A stretch of 64,000 nucleotides of DNA from JAGOBP01 sp964550855 (GCA_964550855.1 CAZKBQ010000002.1:116468-180467), one strand, 5' to 3'. Positions 34,325-44,600 are shown, counted from the first letter of the stretch. The notes: a model not told the origin generated them from the letters alone. Program-made: numbers and translations.

Positions 34325-34341
34325 CAGTCGGCTCTTTTTTT
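34311..34341 (+). terminator. pyr attenuator (intrinsic terminator)
   Basis: AGAGCCGACT (34311-34320) and AGTCGGCTCT (34326-34335) form a perfect 10-bp stem with loop TTAAC and a run of seven T. It lies between the promoter and pyrC, so it must be controlled for the operon to be expressed. Confidence 0.88.
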
Positions 34342-34362
34342 GCCGGTTGAACGGGAGGCGAC

Positions 34363-35426
34363 ATGACAACCCTGCAACTGCCCGGCCTGATCGACGTGCA
34401 CGTGCATCTGCGCGAGCCGGGCGCCACGCACAAAGAAGACTTTGACAGCGGCACGGCGGCGGCGCTGGCCGGCGGTTTTACGCTGGTGCTGGACATGCCC
34501 AACAACACGCCGCCCATTACCACGGCGGAGGCATTGGCTGCCAAACAGCAGGCCGCCCGATCGCGCGCGCGCTGCGATTACGGTCTGCATCTGGGCGCGG
34601 GCGACGACAACATCGAGACTGCATACCTGCTCGCGTCGCAAGTGACGGGCCTGAAGATGTACCTCGATCAGACCTTTGGCCCGCTGCGGCTGGACGATCT
34701 GCATTCGCTGATCGCGCACATGGAACGCTGGCCGGCCGATGTCCCAATCCTGTGCCACGCCGAGGGCCGCACGGTGGCCGCCTGTCTGATGGCCGCGCAC
34801 CTCACCGGCAGGCACGTCCACATCTGCCACGTCAGCCGCAGTGACGAGATCGATCTGATCCGCCGCGCCAAAGACAAGGGCCTCGACGTGACGTGCGAAG
34901 TTACGCCCCATCACTTCTTTCTCACGGGTGAGACGGCCAACTCGATCGGCGCCGGCCGCTCCGAGGTTCGTCCCCGGCTGGCGAGCGAAGCCGATCGGCA
35001 GGGGTTGCGCGCCGCGCTGGACGTGATTGACTGCTTCGCCACCGATCACGCGCCGCACACGCTCGCCGAAAAGGACTCGTCTCAGCCGCCGCCCGGTTTT
35101 CCCGGATTGGAGACGGCACTGCCGCTGTATCTGGAGCTGGTGCGCGAGGGACTGATCTCGATGGATCAGTTGATCGATCGGCTGGTGAACAACCCTCGAA
35201 GGATTTTCCGTCTGCCCGATCAATCTGACACCTCGATCGAGGTCGATGTCGATCAAGACTGGATCGTGCGCGGCTCGGAGTTGAAGACGCGGGCGAAGTG
35301 GACGCCGTTTGAGGGTTGGGTGCTGCGCGGGCGGGTGATGCGCGTGACGCTGCGCGGCCAGACGGCCTATGAGGACGGCGCGGTGGTCGCGCCGCCGGGT
35401 TTGGGACGCGATGTGAGGATGACGGC

Positions 35427-35430
<4 letters not shown>
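34363..35430 (+). CDS. pyrC: dihydroorotase
   Basis: 355 residues, third step of UMP synthesis (carbamoyl-aspartate to dihydroorotate). The metal motif DVHVHLREPG is at 9-18. GLKMYLDQTFGPL holds the lysine that is carboxylated in the CAD-type dihydroorotases, and CHAEGR, ICHVSR and DHAPHT give the remaining ligands and the catalytic Asp. Length and the GLKMYL loop place it with the CAD-like, shorter branch. GGGAGG precedes the ATG. First gene of a three-gene pyr operon behind the attenuator; overlaps the next by ATGA. Confidence 0.94.
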
Positions 35431-36827
<1,397 letters not shown>

Positions 36828-36856
36828 ACACACTTAGCTCAAGCGAGGAGAATGCC

Positions 36857-37936
36857 ATGTACCAACATCTTCGACCGTGGCTGTTCAAGGTGGACCCAGA
36901 GCGTGTACACGACTGGACGCTGCGCCTCGTCAGGCTGGCGGGACAGCTGCCGCCGATGCGCGGCCTGCTGCGCGCCCTGTACGAGGTGAACGATCCACGG
37001 CTTGAAGTCAGCGCTTTTGGCCTGAGGTTCAAAAATCCGATTGGGCTGGCGGCGGGCTATGACAAGAACGGCGTGGCGGTGGCCGGCCTCAGCGCGCTGG
37101 GCTTCGGCCACATCGAGATCGGCACGGTGACACGCCGGCCGCAGATCGGCAATCCGCAGCCGCGCTTGCATCGCGTGTCGGATGCGGCGCTGATCAACAG
37201 CATGGGCTTTCCCAACGTCGGCGCGCGGGCACTGAAGATCGATCGGGCGGGGAGCGAATGCCGCGTGGGCGTGAACATCGGCAAAGGCAAGGACACGCCG
37301 CTTGATCAGGCTGCGGAGGAATATGCCGCGCTGTTTGAGGAAGTCCAACCACTGGCCGATTACGTGACGATCAATGTGAGCAGCCCCAACACGCTGCAAA
37401 TCAGGCGTTTGCAGGCGCGCGATTATCTGGATGGGTTGTTGTCGCAGGTGGCGCAGCGGCGCGATGCCCTTGCGCCGCGAAAGCCGGTGCTGGTGAAGAT
37501 TGCGCCGGACCTGAGCGAGGCTGAGATCGACGACGTGCTGGCGGCGATCGATCTGGCGGGCATCGACGGCCTCATTGCGACGAATACCACGCTGGGGCGC
37601 GGCGGCGTGCCCGATCATTGCCGCGAATTGAAGGGCGGCTTGAGCGGTTCGCCCTTGAGCGCGCGTTCAACCGAGGTGATCCGGTACGTGGCGCGGCGCA
37701 CGCAGGGGCGGCTGCCCATCATTGGCGTGGGCGGCGTCATGGACGCGGCCGGCGCGATCGAGAAACTGGAAGCCGGCGCGACGCTGATTCAACTTTATAC
37801 CGGTCTGGTGTATGCCGGGCCGTCGTTGGTGAAGGACATCAATCGGGCGTTGACGCAGGCCGTCCTCACGCGCGTGCGGCCGGCGCCGGCCACGGCGAAA
37901 GAGCCTGGTTTTCAGGCAGTTTCACGTGTGATTTGA
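36857..37936 (+). CDS. pyrD: dihydroorotate dehydrogenase (quinone), class 2
   Basis: 359 residues from the ATG at 36857, chosen because GAGGAG lies six bases before it; a GTG at 36824 overlapping the pyrF-pyrE stop would add 11 residues. N-terminal helices (YQHLRPWLFKVDPERVHDW) mark the membrane-associated class 2 enzymes that pass electrons to quinone. FMN-barrel motifs: GLAAGYDKNG, GFGHIEIGTVT, NSMGFPN, NVSSPNT with the catalytic Ser, and GVGGV near the C terminus. The 3' end overlaps the convergent guaB by 25 bases. Confidence 0.94.
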   Translation: MYQHLRPWLFKVDPERVHDWTLRLVRLAGQLPPMRGLLRALYEVNDPRLEVSAFGLRFKNPIGLAAGYDKNGVAVAGLSALGFGHIEIGTVTRRPQIGNPQPRLHRVSDAALINSMGFPNVGARALKIDRAGSECRVGVNIGKGKDTPLDQAAEEYAALFEEVQPLADYVTINVSSPNTLQIRRLQARDYLDGLLSQVAQRRDALAPRKPVLVKIAPDLSEAEIDDVLAAIDLAGIDGLIATNTTLGRGGVPDHCRELKGGLSGSPLSARSTEVIRYVARRTQGRLPIIGVGGVMDAAGAIEKLEAGATLIQLYTGLVYAGPSLVKDINRALTQAVLTRVRPAPATAKEPGFQAVSRVI

Positions 37937-39396
37937 TAGTTGGGCGCTTCGCGCGTGATGACGACATCGTGCGGATGACTTTCGACGTAGCCCGCATTGG
38001 TGATGCGCATCAGGCGCGCGCTGGTGCGCAGATCCGCCAGCGTGGCTGCGCCGGCGTAGCCCATGCCCGATCGCAGCCCGCCGACGAGTTGATAAACGAA
38101 GTCGCGCAGCGGTCCGCGATAGGGCACGCGGCCTTCGATGCCTTCCGGCACGAGTTTGCCGCTGCCCTGGCCGCTGGCGTAACGATCTTTGCCGTAACCC
38201 TGCATGGCGGCCAGGCTGCCCATGCCGCGATATTCCTTGAAGCGGCGGCCCTCGTATAACACGACTTCACCCGGCGATTCTTCCAGCCCGGCCAGCAGGC
38301 TGCCCAGCATCACCACATCGGCGCCGGCCACGATGGCCTTGGTGATGTCGCCGCTGTATTTGATGCCGCCATCGGCGATGACGGGCATAGCGTGCCGGCG
38401 CGCGGCCCGGGCGCATTCAAAGATGGCCGTCATCTGCGGCATGCCCGCGCCGCTGATCACGCGCGTTGTGCAGATCGAACCCGCGCCCACGCCAACCTTG
38501 ATCGCATCTGCGCCCGCCCCGATCAGTTCTTCTGTCCCTTCGGCCGTGACCACGTTACCGGCCACGATGGCGAGGTCGGGCCAGTTCGCCCGGATGCGTT
38601 TGATCGCGTTGACCACGCCCCGCGAATGTCCGTGCGCGGTATCGATGCCGACGACATCGACGCCGGCGGCGACCAACAGCGCCACCCGTTCTTCCAAGTC
38701 GCTGCCTACGCCGACCGCTGCGCCCACGCGCAAACGGCCGCGCGCGTCGGTGGCCGCATTCGGAAAGTCACGTTTTTTCTGAATGTCTTTAACGGTGATC
38801 AAACCTTTCAAACGACCGGCCTCGTCAACCAGCGGCAATTTCTCAATGCGATGTTCGTGCAAGATTTTCCTGGCTTGATCGAGCGTGGTTCCAACTGGCG
38901 CCGTGAACAATTGCTTGTGCGTCATGAACTCACTGACGGGCCGATGGAGATCGCCCGGCTCGACAAAGCGCGTATCGCGGTTGGTCAGGATGCCGACCAG
39001 CTTGTGCTCCCCGTCGATGATAGGCACGCCGCTGATGTGATACTTCGCCATCAAATCCTCGGCGTCCTGCAAGGTGGCCGTGGGCGGCAGCGTCACCGGA
39101 TCGACGATCATGCCGGATTCGGAGCGCTTGACCTTTTCAACTTCGGCGGCCTGTGCGGCGGGCGGCAGGTTGCGGTGGATGAAGCCCAGGCCGCCTTCAC
39201 GCGCCAGCGCAATCGCCAGCCGCGCTTCGGTGACGGTGTCCATGGCCGCCGAGACGATGGGGATGTTGAGCACGATGTCGCGGGCCAGACGCGCGCGCAC
39301 GTTGGTCTGATCGGGCAGCACTTCGGTGTAGCCGGGGACGATGAGCAGGTCATCGAAGGTCAGGGCTTCAAAGCGATCAAAGAGTTCTTCGTTCAT
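37912..39396 (-). CDS. guaB: IMP dehydrogenase
   Basis: 494 residues, the committed step to GMP (IMP to XMP, NAD-dependent). TFDDLLIVPGYTEVLP at the N terminus, two CBS domains (about 97-210) inserted in the TIM barrel, and the catalytic Cys in GVGAGSICTTR. YRGMGSLAAM and the flap residues are normal. GGAG precedes the ATG. Last gene of the purine cluster on this strand. Its last 25 bases overlap the end of pyrD, which may set up interference between purine and pyrimidine transcripts. Confidence 0.95.
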   Translation of the reverse strand: MNEELFDRFEALTFDDLLIVPGYTEVLPDQTNVRARLARDIVLNIPIVSAAMDTVTEARLAIALAREGGLGFIHRNLPPAAQAAEVEKVKRSESGMIVDPVTLPPTATLQDAEDLMAKYHISGVPIIDGEHKLVGILTNRDTRFVEPGDLHRPVSEFMTHKQLFTAPVGTTLDQARKILHEHRIEKLPLVDEAGRLKGLITVKDIQKKRDFPNAATDARGRLRVGAAVGVGSDLEERVALLVAAGVDVVGIDTAHGHSRGVVNAIKRIRANWPDLAIVAGNVVTAEGTEELIGAGADAIKVGVGAGSICTTRVISGAGMPQMTAIFECARAARRHAMPVIADGGIKYSGDITKAIVAGADVVMLGSLLAGLEESPGEVVLYEGRRFKEYRGMGSLAAMQGYGKDRYASGQGSGKLVPEGIEGRVPYRGPLRDFVYQLVGGLRSGMGYAGAATLADLRTSARLMRITNAGYVESHPHDVVITREAPNYQITRETA

Positions 39397-39413
39397 GGAG
39401 GCTCCTTTGCAAA

Positions 39414-39441
39414 GCGTGAAACGTAAAACGTGAAACGTAAG
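39414..39441 (+). repeat. type A heptad array, four units
   Basis: GCGTGAA, ACGTAAA, ACGTGAA, ACGTAAG in the guaB-purH spacer, exactly 28 bp. Confidence 0.8.
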
Positions 39442-39456
39442 ATGGTGGTTGGCGTT

Positions 39457-40956
39457 TTAGTGGCGGAAGTGGCGCACGCCGGTTGTCACCATGGCGATGT
39501 TGTTCGCATCCGCCACCGCAATCGATTCGGCGTCGCGCACGGAGCCGCCGGGATGAATGACGGCGGTGATGCCGGCCTGCGCGGCGACTTCGACTGAATC
39601 CGGAAAGGGAAAGAAGGCGTCGGAGGCCATGACGGCGCCGATCGACTTGTCGCCGGCGCGTTCCTTCGCGATGCGGACGCAATCGACGCGATTGGGCTGG
39701 CCGCCGCCGATGCCGACGGTGGCTTCGCCCTGCGCAAAGACGATGGCGTTGGATTTGACGTGCTGGCACGCTTTCCACGCAAAGCGCAGCGCAGCCCATT
39801 CGGCTTGCGTGGGCTGGCGCTTACTAACCACCTTCCATTCTGCATCCGATGGATCACCTCGATCGACATCCTGTTTCAGCAGGCCGCGATTGATCGAGCG
39901 CAGTTCATAGGTTGGAACGATCTGTAGATCAGGCATGTCCACTAAGCGCAAATTCTTGCGTTTCGCCAGAACCGATCGGGCCTCGGCGGCAAACTCGGGC
40001 GCGGCGATGCACTCGACGAACAGCTCGCCCAGCGCTTCGGCGGTTTCGACATCGAAGGGGCGGTTGCTGGCGATGACGCCGCCGAAGGCCGAGATGGGAT
40101 CGGAGGCGAGGGCGGCCTGGAAGGCGTCCACCAGCCGATCGGCGGACGCGATGCCGCAGGGCGAGAGATGTTTCACGATGACGATCGTCGGTCGATCGAA
40201 ACTCACCGCGCTTTTCCACGCAGCGTCGAGATCGAGCAAGTTGTTATATGAGAGTTCCTTGCCTTGCAGCACCTGGCCGCCGAGTGGCCCGCCGCCGGGT
40301 GCGTAGGAGTACACCGTGGCGGACTGATGCGGATTTTCGCCGTAGCGCAAGGTTTGGATGGGATACGCGGTCAGCTGCAGAGGCTGATCGGGGGCAAGGT
40401 AGGCCGCAATGGCCGTGTCGTAGTGTGAGGTGGCCGCAAAGCCTTTGATCGCCAATCGTTTCCGAGTGGCATCGGTCACGCCGCCGGCTTTGAGTTCATC
40501 GAGCACCGCCGCGTAGTCGGCGGGATCGCAGACCAACGTCACGCGCTGATGGTTCTTGGCCGCCGCGCGGATCAACGTGACGCCGCCGATGTCGATGTTT
40601 TCGATGGCCTCGTCGAATGTGACGGCGAGCCTGGCGATGGTTGCTTCGAAAGGATACAGGTTGACGGCGACGAGATCGATGTAGTCCCAGCCGAGATTGA
40701 GCAGTTCGGCGTGATCGGCCTCGGTGGCGCGGGCCAGCAGGCCGCCGTGGATGGCGGGATGCAGCGTCTTGACGCGGCCGCCGAGAATTTCGGGCGAATG
40801 CGTGTAGTCGGCGACTTCGGTCACCGGAAGGTTTTCGCCGCGCAGGGCTTTGGCGGTGCCGCCGGACGCGATGAGCGACCAGCCGAGGTCGCGCAGGCCG
40901 CGCGCAAAATCGACGAGGCCGGTTTTGTCGTGGACGGATAGGATGGCGGTGGGCAT
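39457..40956 (-). CDS. purH: bifunctional AICAR transformylase / IMP cyclohydrolase
   Basis: 499 residues, the last two steps of IMP synthesis. N-terminal MGS-like cyclohydrolase (about 1-190) with SVHDKTGLVDFA and SGGTAKAL; C-terminal transformylase with RYGENPHQSA, KELSYNNLLD and the active-site Lys-His in VIVKHLSPCG. A textbook AGGAGG precedes the ATG. Spacers on both sides are filled with type A heptads. Confidence 0.95.
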   Translation of the reverse strand: MPTAILSVHDKTGLVDFARGLRDLGWSLIASGGTAKALRGENLPVTEVADYTHSPEILGGRVKTLHPAIHGGLLARATEADHAELLNLGWDYIDLVAVNLYPFEATIARLAVTFDEAIENIDIGGVTLIRAAAKNHQRVTLVCDPADYAAVLDELKAGGVTDATRKRLAIKGFAATSHYDTAIAAYLAPDQPLQLTAYPIQTLRYGENPHQSATVYSYAPGGGPLGGQVLQGKELSYNNLLDLDAAWKSAVSFDRPTIVIVKHLSPCGIASADRLVDAFQAALASDPISAFGGVIASNRPFDVETAEALGELFVECIAAPEFAAEARSVLAKRKNLRLVDMPDLQIVPTYELRSINRGLLKQDVDRGDPSDAEWKVVSKRQPTQAEWAALRFAWKACQHVKSNAIVFAQGEATVGIGGGQPNRVDCVRIAKERAGDKSIGAVMASDAFFPFPDSVEVAAQAGITAVIHPGGSVRDAESIAVADANNIAMVTTGVRHFRH

Positions 40957-40971
40957 GGTTCCTCCTGATGA

Positions 40972-41076
40972 GTGAAACGTAATGCGTAAAGCGTAAAACG
41001 TAATGCGTAAAATGTAAAACGTAATGCGTAAAACGTAGAGCAGGAAGTGTTTTACGTCTTACGTTTTACGCAATAG
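40972..41076 (+). repeat. type A heptad array with inverted copy
   Basis: Ten units from 40972 (GTGAAAC, GTAATGC, GTAAAGC, ...) are followed by four inverted units at 41049-41076 (GTTTTAC, GTCTTAC, GTTTTAC, GCAATAG). GCGTAAAACGTA (41026-41037) pairs perfectly with TACGTTTTACGC (41060-41071). The inverted part also encodes the end of PurN. Confidence 0.85.
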
Positions 41077-41690
41077 GCTTTTAGTGTTTCGATTAGCAGC
41101 CGATGCTCGGTTTGATGGATGCGCGCCTCCAGTGATTCGAGGGTGTCGGTGGGTTGAATGATGACTTCGGCCTGGGCGAGGACCGGGCCGCTGTCCACGC
41201 CTTCGTCCGGGACGAGATGGACCATGACGCCGGTGCGATCGATCTCGCCGCGTTGATGGGCTTCATAAGCGCGTTCAATGGCGTGCGTGCCGGGGAAGGC
41301 GCCGGGCAGGGCGGGGTGCAGGTTGATGACGCGATTCGGGAATCGATCGAGAAAAGCCGACGTGAGCACGCGCATCCAACCGGCCAGCACGATCCAATCG
41401 GGTTGAAATGAAGCCGCCAGTTCGGCCAGTTCGGCATCGTAGGCACGTCGCTCTTGATCTTTAGGTTTGGGTTTCGCAATCGCCAGCACATTCGATCGGC
41501 GTGCGCGTTCAAGCCCGAAGGCGTCGGCCCTGTTGGCGATGACGGCGACAACGCGGGCATTGAGCTCGCCGGACGCGCAGGCGTTGAGGATGGCCTGCAG
41601 GTTGGAGCCGTGGCCGGAGATGAGAACGACTAAGTTGCTGCTTGCTGAGCGCGCAGTCGCTGGCGACCGACGATTGCCGATTGGATTCAT
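41052..41690 (-). CDS. purN: phosphoribosylglycinamide formyltransferase
   Basis: 212 residues. Transfers formyl from 10-formyl-THF to GAR. LVVLISGHGSNLQAI at the N terminus, the catalytic Asn-His pair around VINLHPALPGAFPGTHAIERA, and the Asp in HLVPDEGVDSGPV. The last six residues (CVKRKT) and the stop codon are encoded by a type A heptad array, so the native C terminus has been replaced or extended by repeat sequence. Start overlaps the purM stop (ATGA). Confidence 0.94.
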   Translation of the reverse strand: MNPIGNRRSPATARSASSNLVVLISGHGSNLQAILNACASGELNARVVAVIANRADAFGLERARRSNVLAIAKPKPKDQERRAYDAELAELAASFQPDWIVLAGWMRVLTSAFLDRFPNRVINLHPALPGAFPGTHAIERAYEAHQRGEIDRTGVMVHLVPDEGVDSGPVLAQAEVIIQPTDTLESLEARIHQTEHRLLIETLKAYCVKRKT

Positions 41691-43300
41691 GCGAGGATGA
41701 CTCGTTGGCTGCCTTCAATGAGGCGGCCGATGATGAAGGTTTCTTCGGGAATGGACGCTTGTACGTCTTGGACGTTTTCAGGCGCGACTATGGCGATCAT
41801 CCCGAGGCCCATGTTGAAGACGCGATACATTTCTTCGGGGGCGATGTGGCCGCGGTGCTGAATGAGATCGAACAACGGCGGCACGGGCCAACTGCCGAGA
41901 TTGATTTGCGCAGCCAGATGATCGGGCAGGACGCGCGGGATGTTTTCGAGGAAGCCGCCGCCGGTTACGTGAGCGAGCGCTTTGATGGCTGCGTGAGGCC
42001 TGAAACGTGATGCGTGAAGCAAGTTCAGATAAGACCGATGGGGCGCGAGCAGGCTATCAGCGAGTGGAAGGCCGAGTTCGGGAAAGACGGTATCGAGCGG
42101 CACATCCTCAAAAACCTTGCGAATGAGCGAGTAACCGTTGGTGTGCGGGCCGGATGAGCGGAGGCCGATGAGGACATCGCCCGCGCGAAGCCGATCGGTG
42201 CGCGGCAGGATGGCGGATCGTTCGACGATGCCGACGATGGTGCCGGCGACGTCGAATTCGGCAGGCTGATAGACGCCGGGCATTTCGGCCGTTTCGCCGC
42301 CGAGCAGGGCGCAGCCCGCTTCGCGACACGCCGCTGAAATGCCGCTGACGACGGCGGCGATCATGTCAGGATCGATCCTGGAACTGGCGATGTAATCGAG
42401 AAAGAAGAGCGGTCGCGCGCCCTGCACCAGAATGTCGTTAATGCAGTGATTGACGATGTCGTGACCGATCGATTCATAGCGGCCGGTACCCTGAAGGGCA
42501 TTTGCAGCCTGCGCGGCGAGTTTGACCTTGGTGCCCACGCCGTCGGTCGAGGCGACGAGGACGGGATCGCGCATGGACTTCAATGCGGAGGCATCGAACA
42601 ATCCGCCAAACGCGCCGATGCCGGCGAGGACTTCCGGTCCGTAGGTGGATTTGACGGCGTCGCGCATGAGTTCGACGGCGCGGTTGCCGGCGTCGATGTT
42701 GACGCCGGAGGCGGCGTAGGCGGATGGTTGGTCTTCAGCGGATGGCGAAACGGATAAGCGGATGGGGCTGGCTGGGACGGCCACGTTGATATGTGTTGGC
42801 GTAACGACAGAAAAACGGATAGCGGATGGCTTGACCGTTTCGACTGGCGGCAGCGAGTGGCCTTCGGGGACCCAGATACTCCGATAGATGTACTTGTGCC
42901 AGTCTGCCACGCGCTGTGGCGGCAGGACGCGCTGCATGTCGAGTTTGCTCGATCGCCCGAAATTGTAGATCAATCCCATGGGGCTGGCGGTCGCCGTCAT
43001 GTAGGCGATGGTTTGTTGGATTTCGTCATTGGTGATGAGATGGCTGAAGGCCTTGCACTCCACGACTAGTGTGTGTTCAACCCACAAATCCAAGAACATG
43101 TAGCCGACGCGCGTGTCGTCGATATATACTTCCACGCGTTGTTCGAGGTCGACGTGAAGACCGGCGTCAATGAGCAAATCAGCCAGCCGCCACTGGTAGA
43201 TTCGCTCGCGATGCCCGGCTTTCAATTCATTGTGCGTTTTGAAGGCGAGGCCGTTGACTTGATAGGTGAGTTCGTTCAGCGGTGTCTTAATCAGCGCCAT
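41687..43300 (-). CDS. purM: GxxExxY nuclease-fold module fused to phosphoribosylaminoimidazole synthetase (AIR synthase)
   Basis: 537 residues, about 190 more than normal PurM. Residues 1-140 are a complete GxxExxY protein of the PD-(D/E)XK superfamily: G29-H-R-E32-R-I-Y35, then D71 and E81-C-K83, the nuclease triad. Residues about 155-194 are a low-complexity linker built from CGGAT-type heptads. PurM proper runs from about 195 (YAASGVNIDAGN) to the end with LASTDGVGTK-like VASTDGVGTKV, FLDYIA and AHVTGGGF. A strong GGAGGTG site precedes the start at 43300. The only internal candidate, a GTG at 42784, has no ribosome site. So a real fusion is likely. PurM converts FGAM to AIR; a role for the nuclease-like part is unknown. 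Confidence 0.9.
   Translation of the reverse strand: MALIKTPLNELTYQVNGLAFKTHNELKAGHRERIYQWRLADLLIDAGLHVDLEQRVEVYIDDTRVGYMFLDLWVEHTLVVECKAFSHLITNDEIQQTIAYMTATASPMGLIYNFGRSSKLDMQRVLPPQRVADWHKYIYRSIWVPEGHSLPPVETVKPSAIRFSVVTPTHINVAVPASPIRLSVSPSAEDQPSAYAASGVNIDAGNRAVELMRDAVKSTYGPEVLAGIGAFGGLFDASALKSMRDPVLVASTDGVGTKVKLAAQAANALQGTGRYESIGHDIVNHCINDILVQGARPLFFLDYIASSRIDPDMIAAVVSGISAACREAGCALLGGETAEMPGVYQPAEFDVAGTIVGIVERSAILPRTDRLRAGDVLIGLRSSGPHTNGYSLIRKVFEDVPLDTVFPELGLPLADSLLAPHRSYLNLLHASRFRPHAAIKALAHVTGGGFLENIPRVLPDHLAAQINLGSWPVPPLFDLIQHRGHIAPEEMYRVFNMGLGMIAIVAPENVQDVQASIPEETFIIGRLIEGSQRVILA
41991..42018 (+). repeat. type A heptads inside purM
   Basis: GCGTGAG, GCCTGAA, ACGTGAT, GCGTGAA: four units, 28 bp, within the PurM coding frame; they encode HASRFRPHA on the minus strand. 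Confidence 0.65.
42721..42827 (+). repeat. type C (CGGAT) repeats in the nuclease-PurM linker
   Basis: CGGAT occurs at 42721, 42739, 42751, 42759, 42816 and 42823, mostly as CGGATGG or CGGATAG. The region is translated as the Ser/Pro-rich linker of the fusion. Confidence 0.75.
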
Positions 43301-43314
43301 ATCACCTCCGCGTT

Positions 43315-43356
43315 ATCCGATTGTCCGCTTGCTATCCGTTGAGAACTCGCCATCCG
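43315..43356 (-). repeat. type C repeats, inverted, upstream of the fusion
   Basis: ATCCG/GTCCG at 43315, 43323, 43334 and 43352 is the reverse complement of the CGGAT units at 42721-42827, so the nuclease module is bracketed by inverted repeats. The distal units lie in the 3' end of purD and supply its TAG. Confidence 0.7.
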
Positions 43357-44600
43357 ATGTCCCGCCGATACTGCATGCCCTCAAACTCGATCGATCTCAC
43401 CGCCGCATACGCGGTATCAATCGCGTTGCGCAGATTCTCACCCCAGCCTGTCACGCCCAATACGCGTCCGCCGGATGTGACGCACTTGCCTTCGCTCCAC
43501 TTTGTCCCCGCGTGAAAGACCACCGCGTTTTCAAAGGAACCATCAAGCCCGCGAATCTCGCGCCCGACCGGATATTTGCCCGGATAACCTTCGGACGCGA
43601 TGACGACGCACGCCGCTGCGCCCGATCGCCACTGCACGTCGATCTCGCGCAGCCGTCCCTGCGCGCAGGCTTCGGCAATATCGAGCAGGTCGGTATCCAG
43701 CAGCGGCAAAATGGCCTGCGTTTCCGGGTCGCCGAAGCGGCAGTTGAATTCCAGGACGCGCGGGCCATCGGCGGTGAGCATCAAGCCGGCGTACAGTACG
43801 CCCACAAACGGCCTGCCTTCTTCGCGTAATCCATCAACCGTTGGCTGCAAAATCGCGCGGGTGAAGTCTTCGACCAGCGCCGGCGGGCAGATCGGAGCGG
43901 GGGCGTACGCGCCCATGCCACCGGTGTTGGGGCCTTGATCGCCGTCAAAGATTCGTTTGTGATCCTGCGCGGGCGGCATGGGCTTCACCGTGACGCCGTC
44001 GGTGAAGGCCAGCAGCGAGACTTCTTCGCCGCTTAGCCGTTCTTCGATGATCACTTCGTCGCCCGCCGCGCCGAATTCGTGATCGAGCATGATGCTGCGC
44101 AAGGCCGCTTCCGCATCGTCGGCGCAATCGGGCAGGATGACGCCCTTGCCCGCCGCGAGGCCGGAGGCTTTGATCACGATCGGATAATCGACGCTGAGCA
44201 GATATTTGAGCGCTGCTCGAAAATCGCCGAATGTCGCAAAGCGCGCCGTGGGGAGGTGGTGCCGCTGCATGAAGGCTTTGCTGAAGGACTTGGATGCTTC
44301 GATCTGCGCGGCGGCCTGTGAAGGGCCGAAGACCGATTGGCCGGCCGCACGCAGCGCATCTGCCAGCCCCATCGCCAGCGGCGCTTCCGGGCCGATGATG
44401 ATCAAATCGATCTTTTGCTCATTGCAGAATGAGACTAACGCTGCGGAGTCCTCAGCCGCAATCGTTACATTGGTCATTGTTCCGGCGTTGCCCGGCGCGA
44501 CAAACAACTGCGACAGGCGCGGCGACTGCGCGATTCGCCAGGCAATGGCGTGCTCACGTCCGCCTGATCCGACGATCAATACGCGCACCTTTTCACTCAT
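43332..44600 (-). CDS. purD: phosphoribosylamine-glycine ligase (GAR synthetase)
   Basis: 422 residues from the ATG at 44600 (a GTG at 44603 is also in frame). ATP-grasp ligase joining glycine to phosphoribosylamine. VLIVGSGGREHAIAW at the N terminus, GPEAPLAMGLAD, the ATP-grasp loop KASGLAAGKGV, and EFNCRFGDPETQ. The C terminus reads DIGWRVLNG followed by TAG, inside CGGAT-type repeats. The start codon lies in a type B heptad array, leaving little ribosome-site sequence (GAAGAG). Confidence 0.94.
   Translation of the reverse strand: MSEKVRVLIVGSGGREHAIAWRIAQSPRLSQLFVAPGNAGTMTNVTIAAEDSAALVSFCNEQKIDLIIIGPEAPLAMGLADALRAAGQSVFGPSQAAAQIEASKSFSKAFMQRHHLPTARFATFGDFRAALKYLLSVDYPIVIKASGLAAGKGVILPDCADDAEAALRSIMLDHEFGAAGDEVIIEERLSGEEVSLLAFTDGVTVKPMPPAQDHKRIFDGDQGPNTGGMGAYAPAPICPPALVEDFTRAILQPTVDGLREEGRPFVGVLYAGLMLTADGPRVLEFNCRFGDPETQAILPLLDTDLLDIAEACAQGRLREIDVQWRSGAAACVVIASEGYPGKYPVGREIRGLDGSFENAVVFHAGTKWSEGKCVTSGGRVLGVTGWGENLRNAIDTAYAAVRSIEFEGMQYRRDIGWRVLNG

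Noticed and set aside
40972..41076. Heptad array as a CRISPR or a plain terminator
   Set aside because: Units are 7 bp with no unique spacers, and no T tract follows the fold-back, so neither fits.
42640..42800. Frameshift or lost stop creating the nuclease-PurM frame
   Set aside because: The frame is open throughout the linker, with a strong ribosome site at its start and none at PurM. Cannot fully exclude a base-calling error in the repeats, so kept as a fusion with that caveat.
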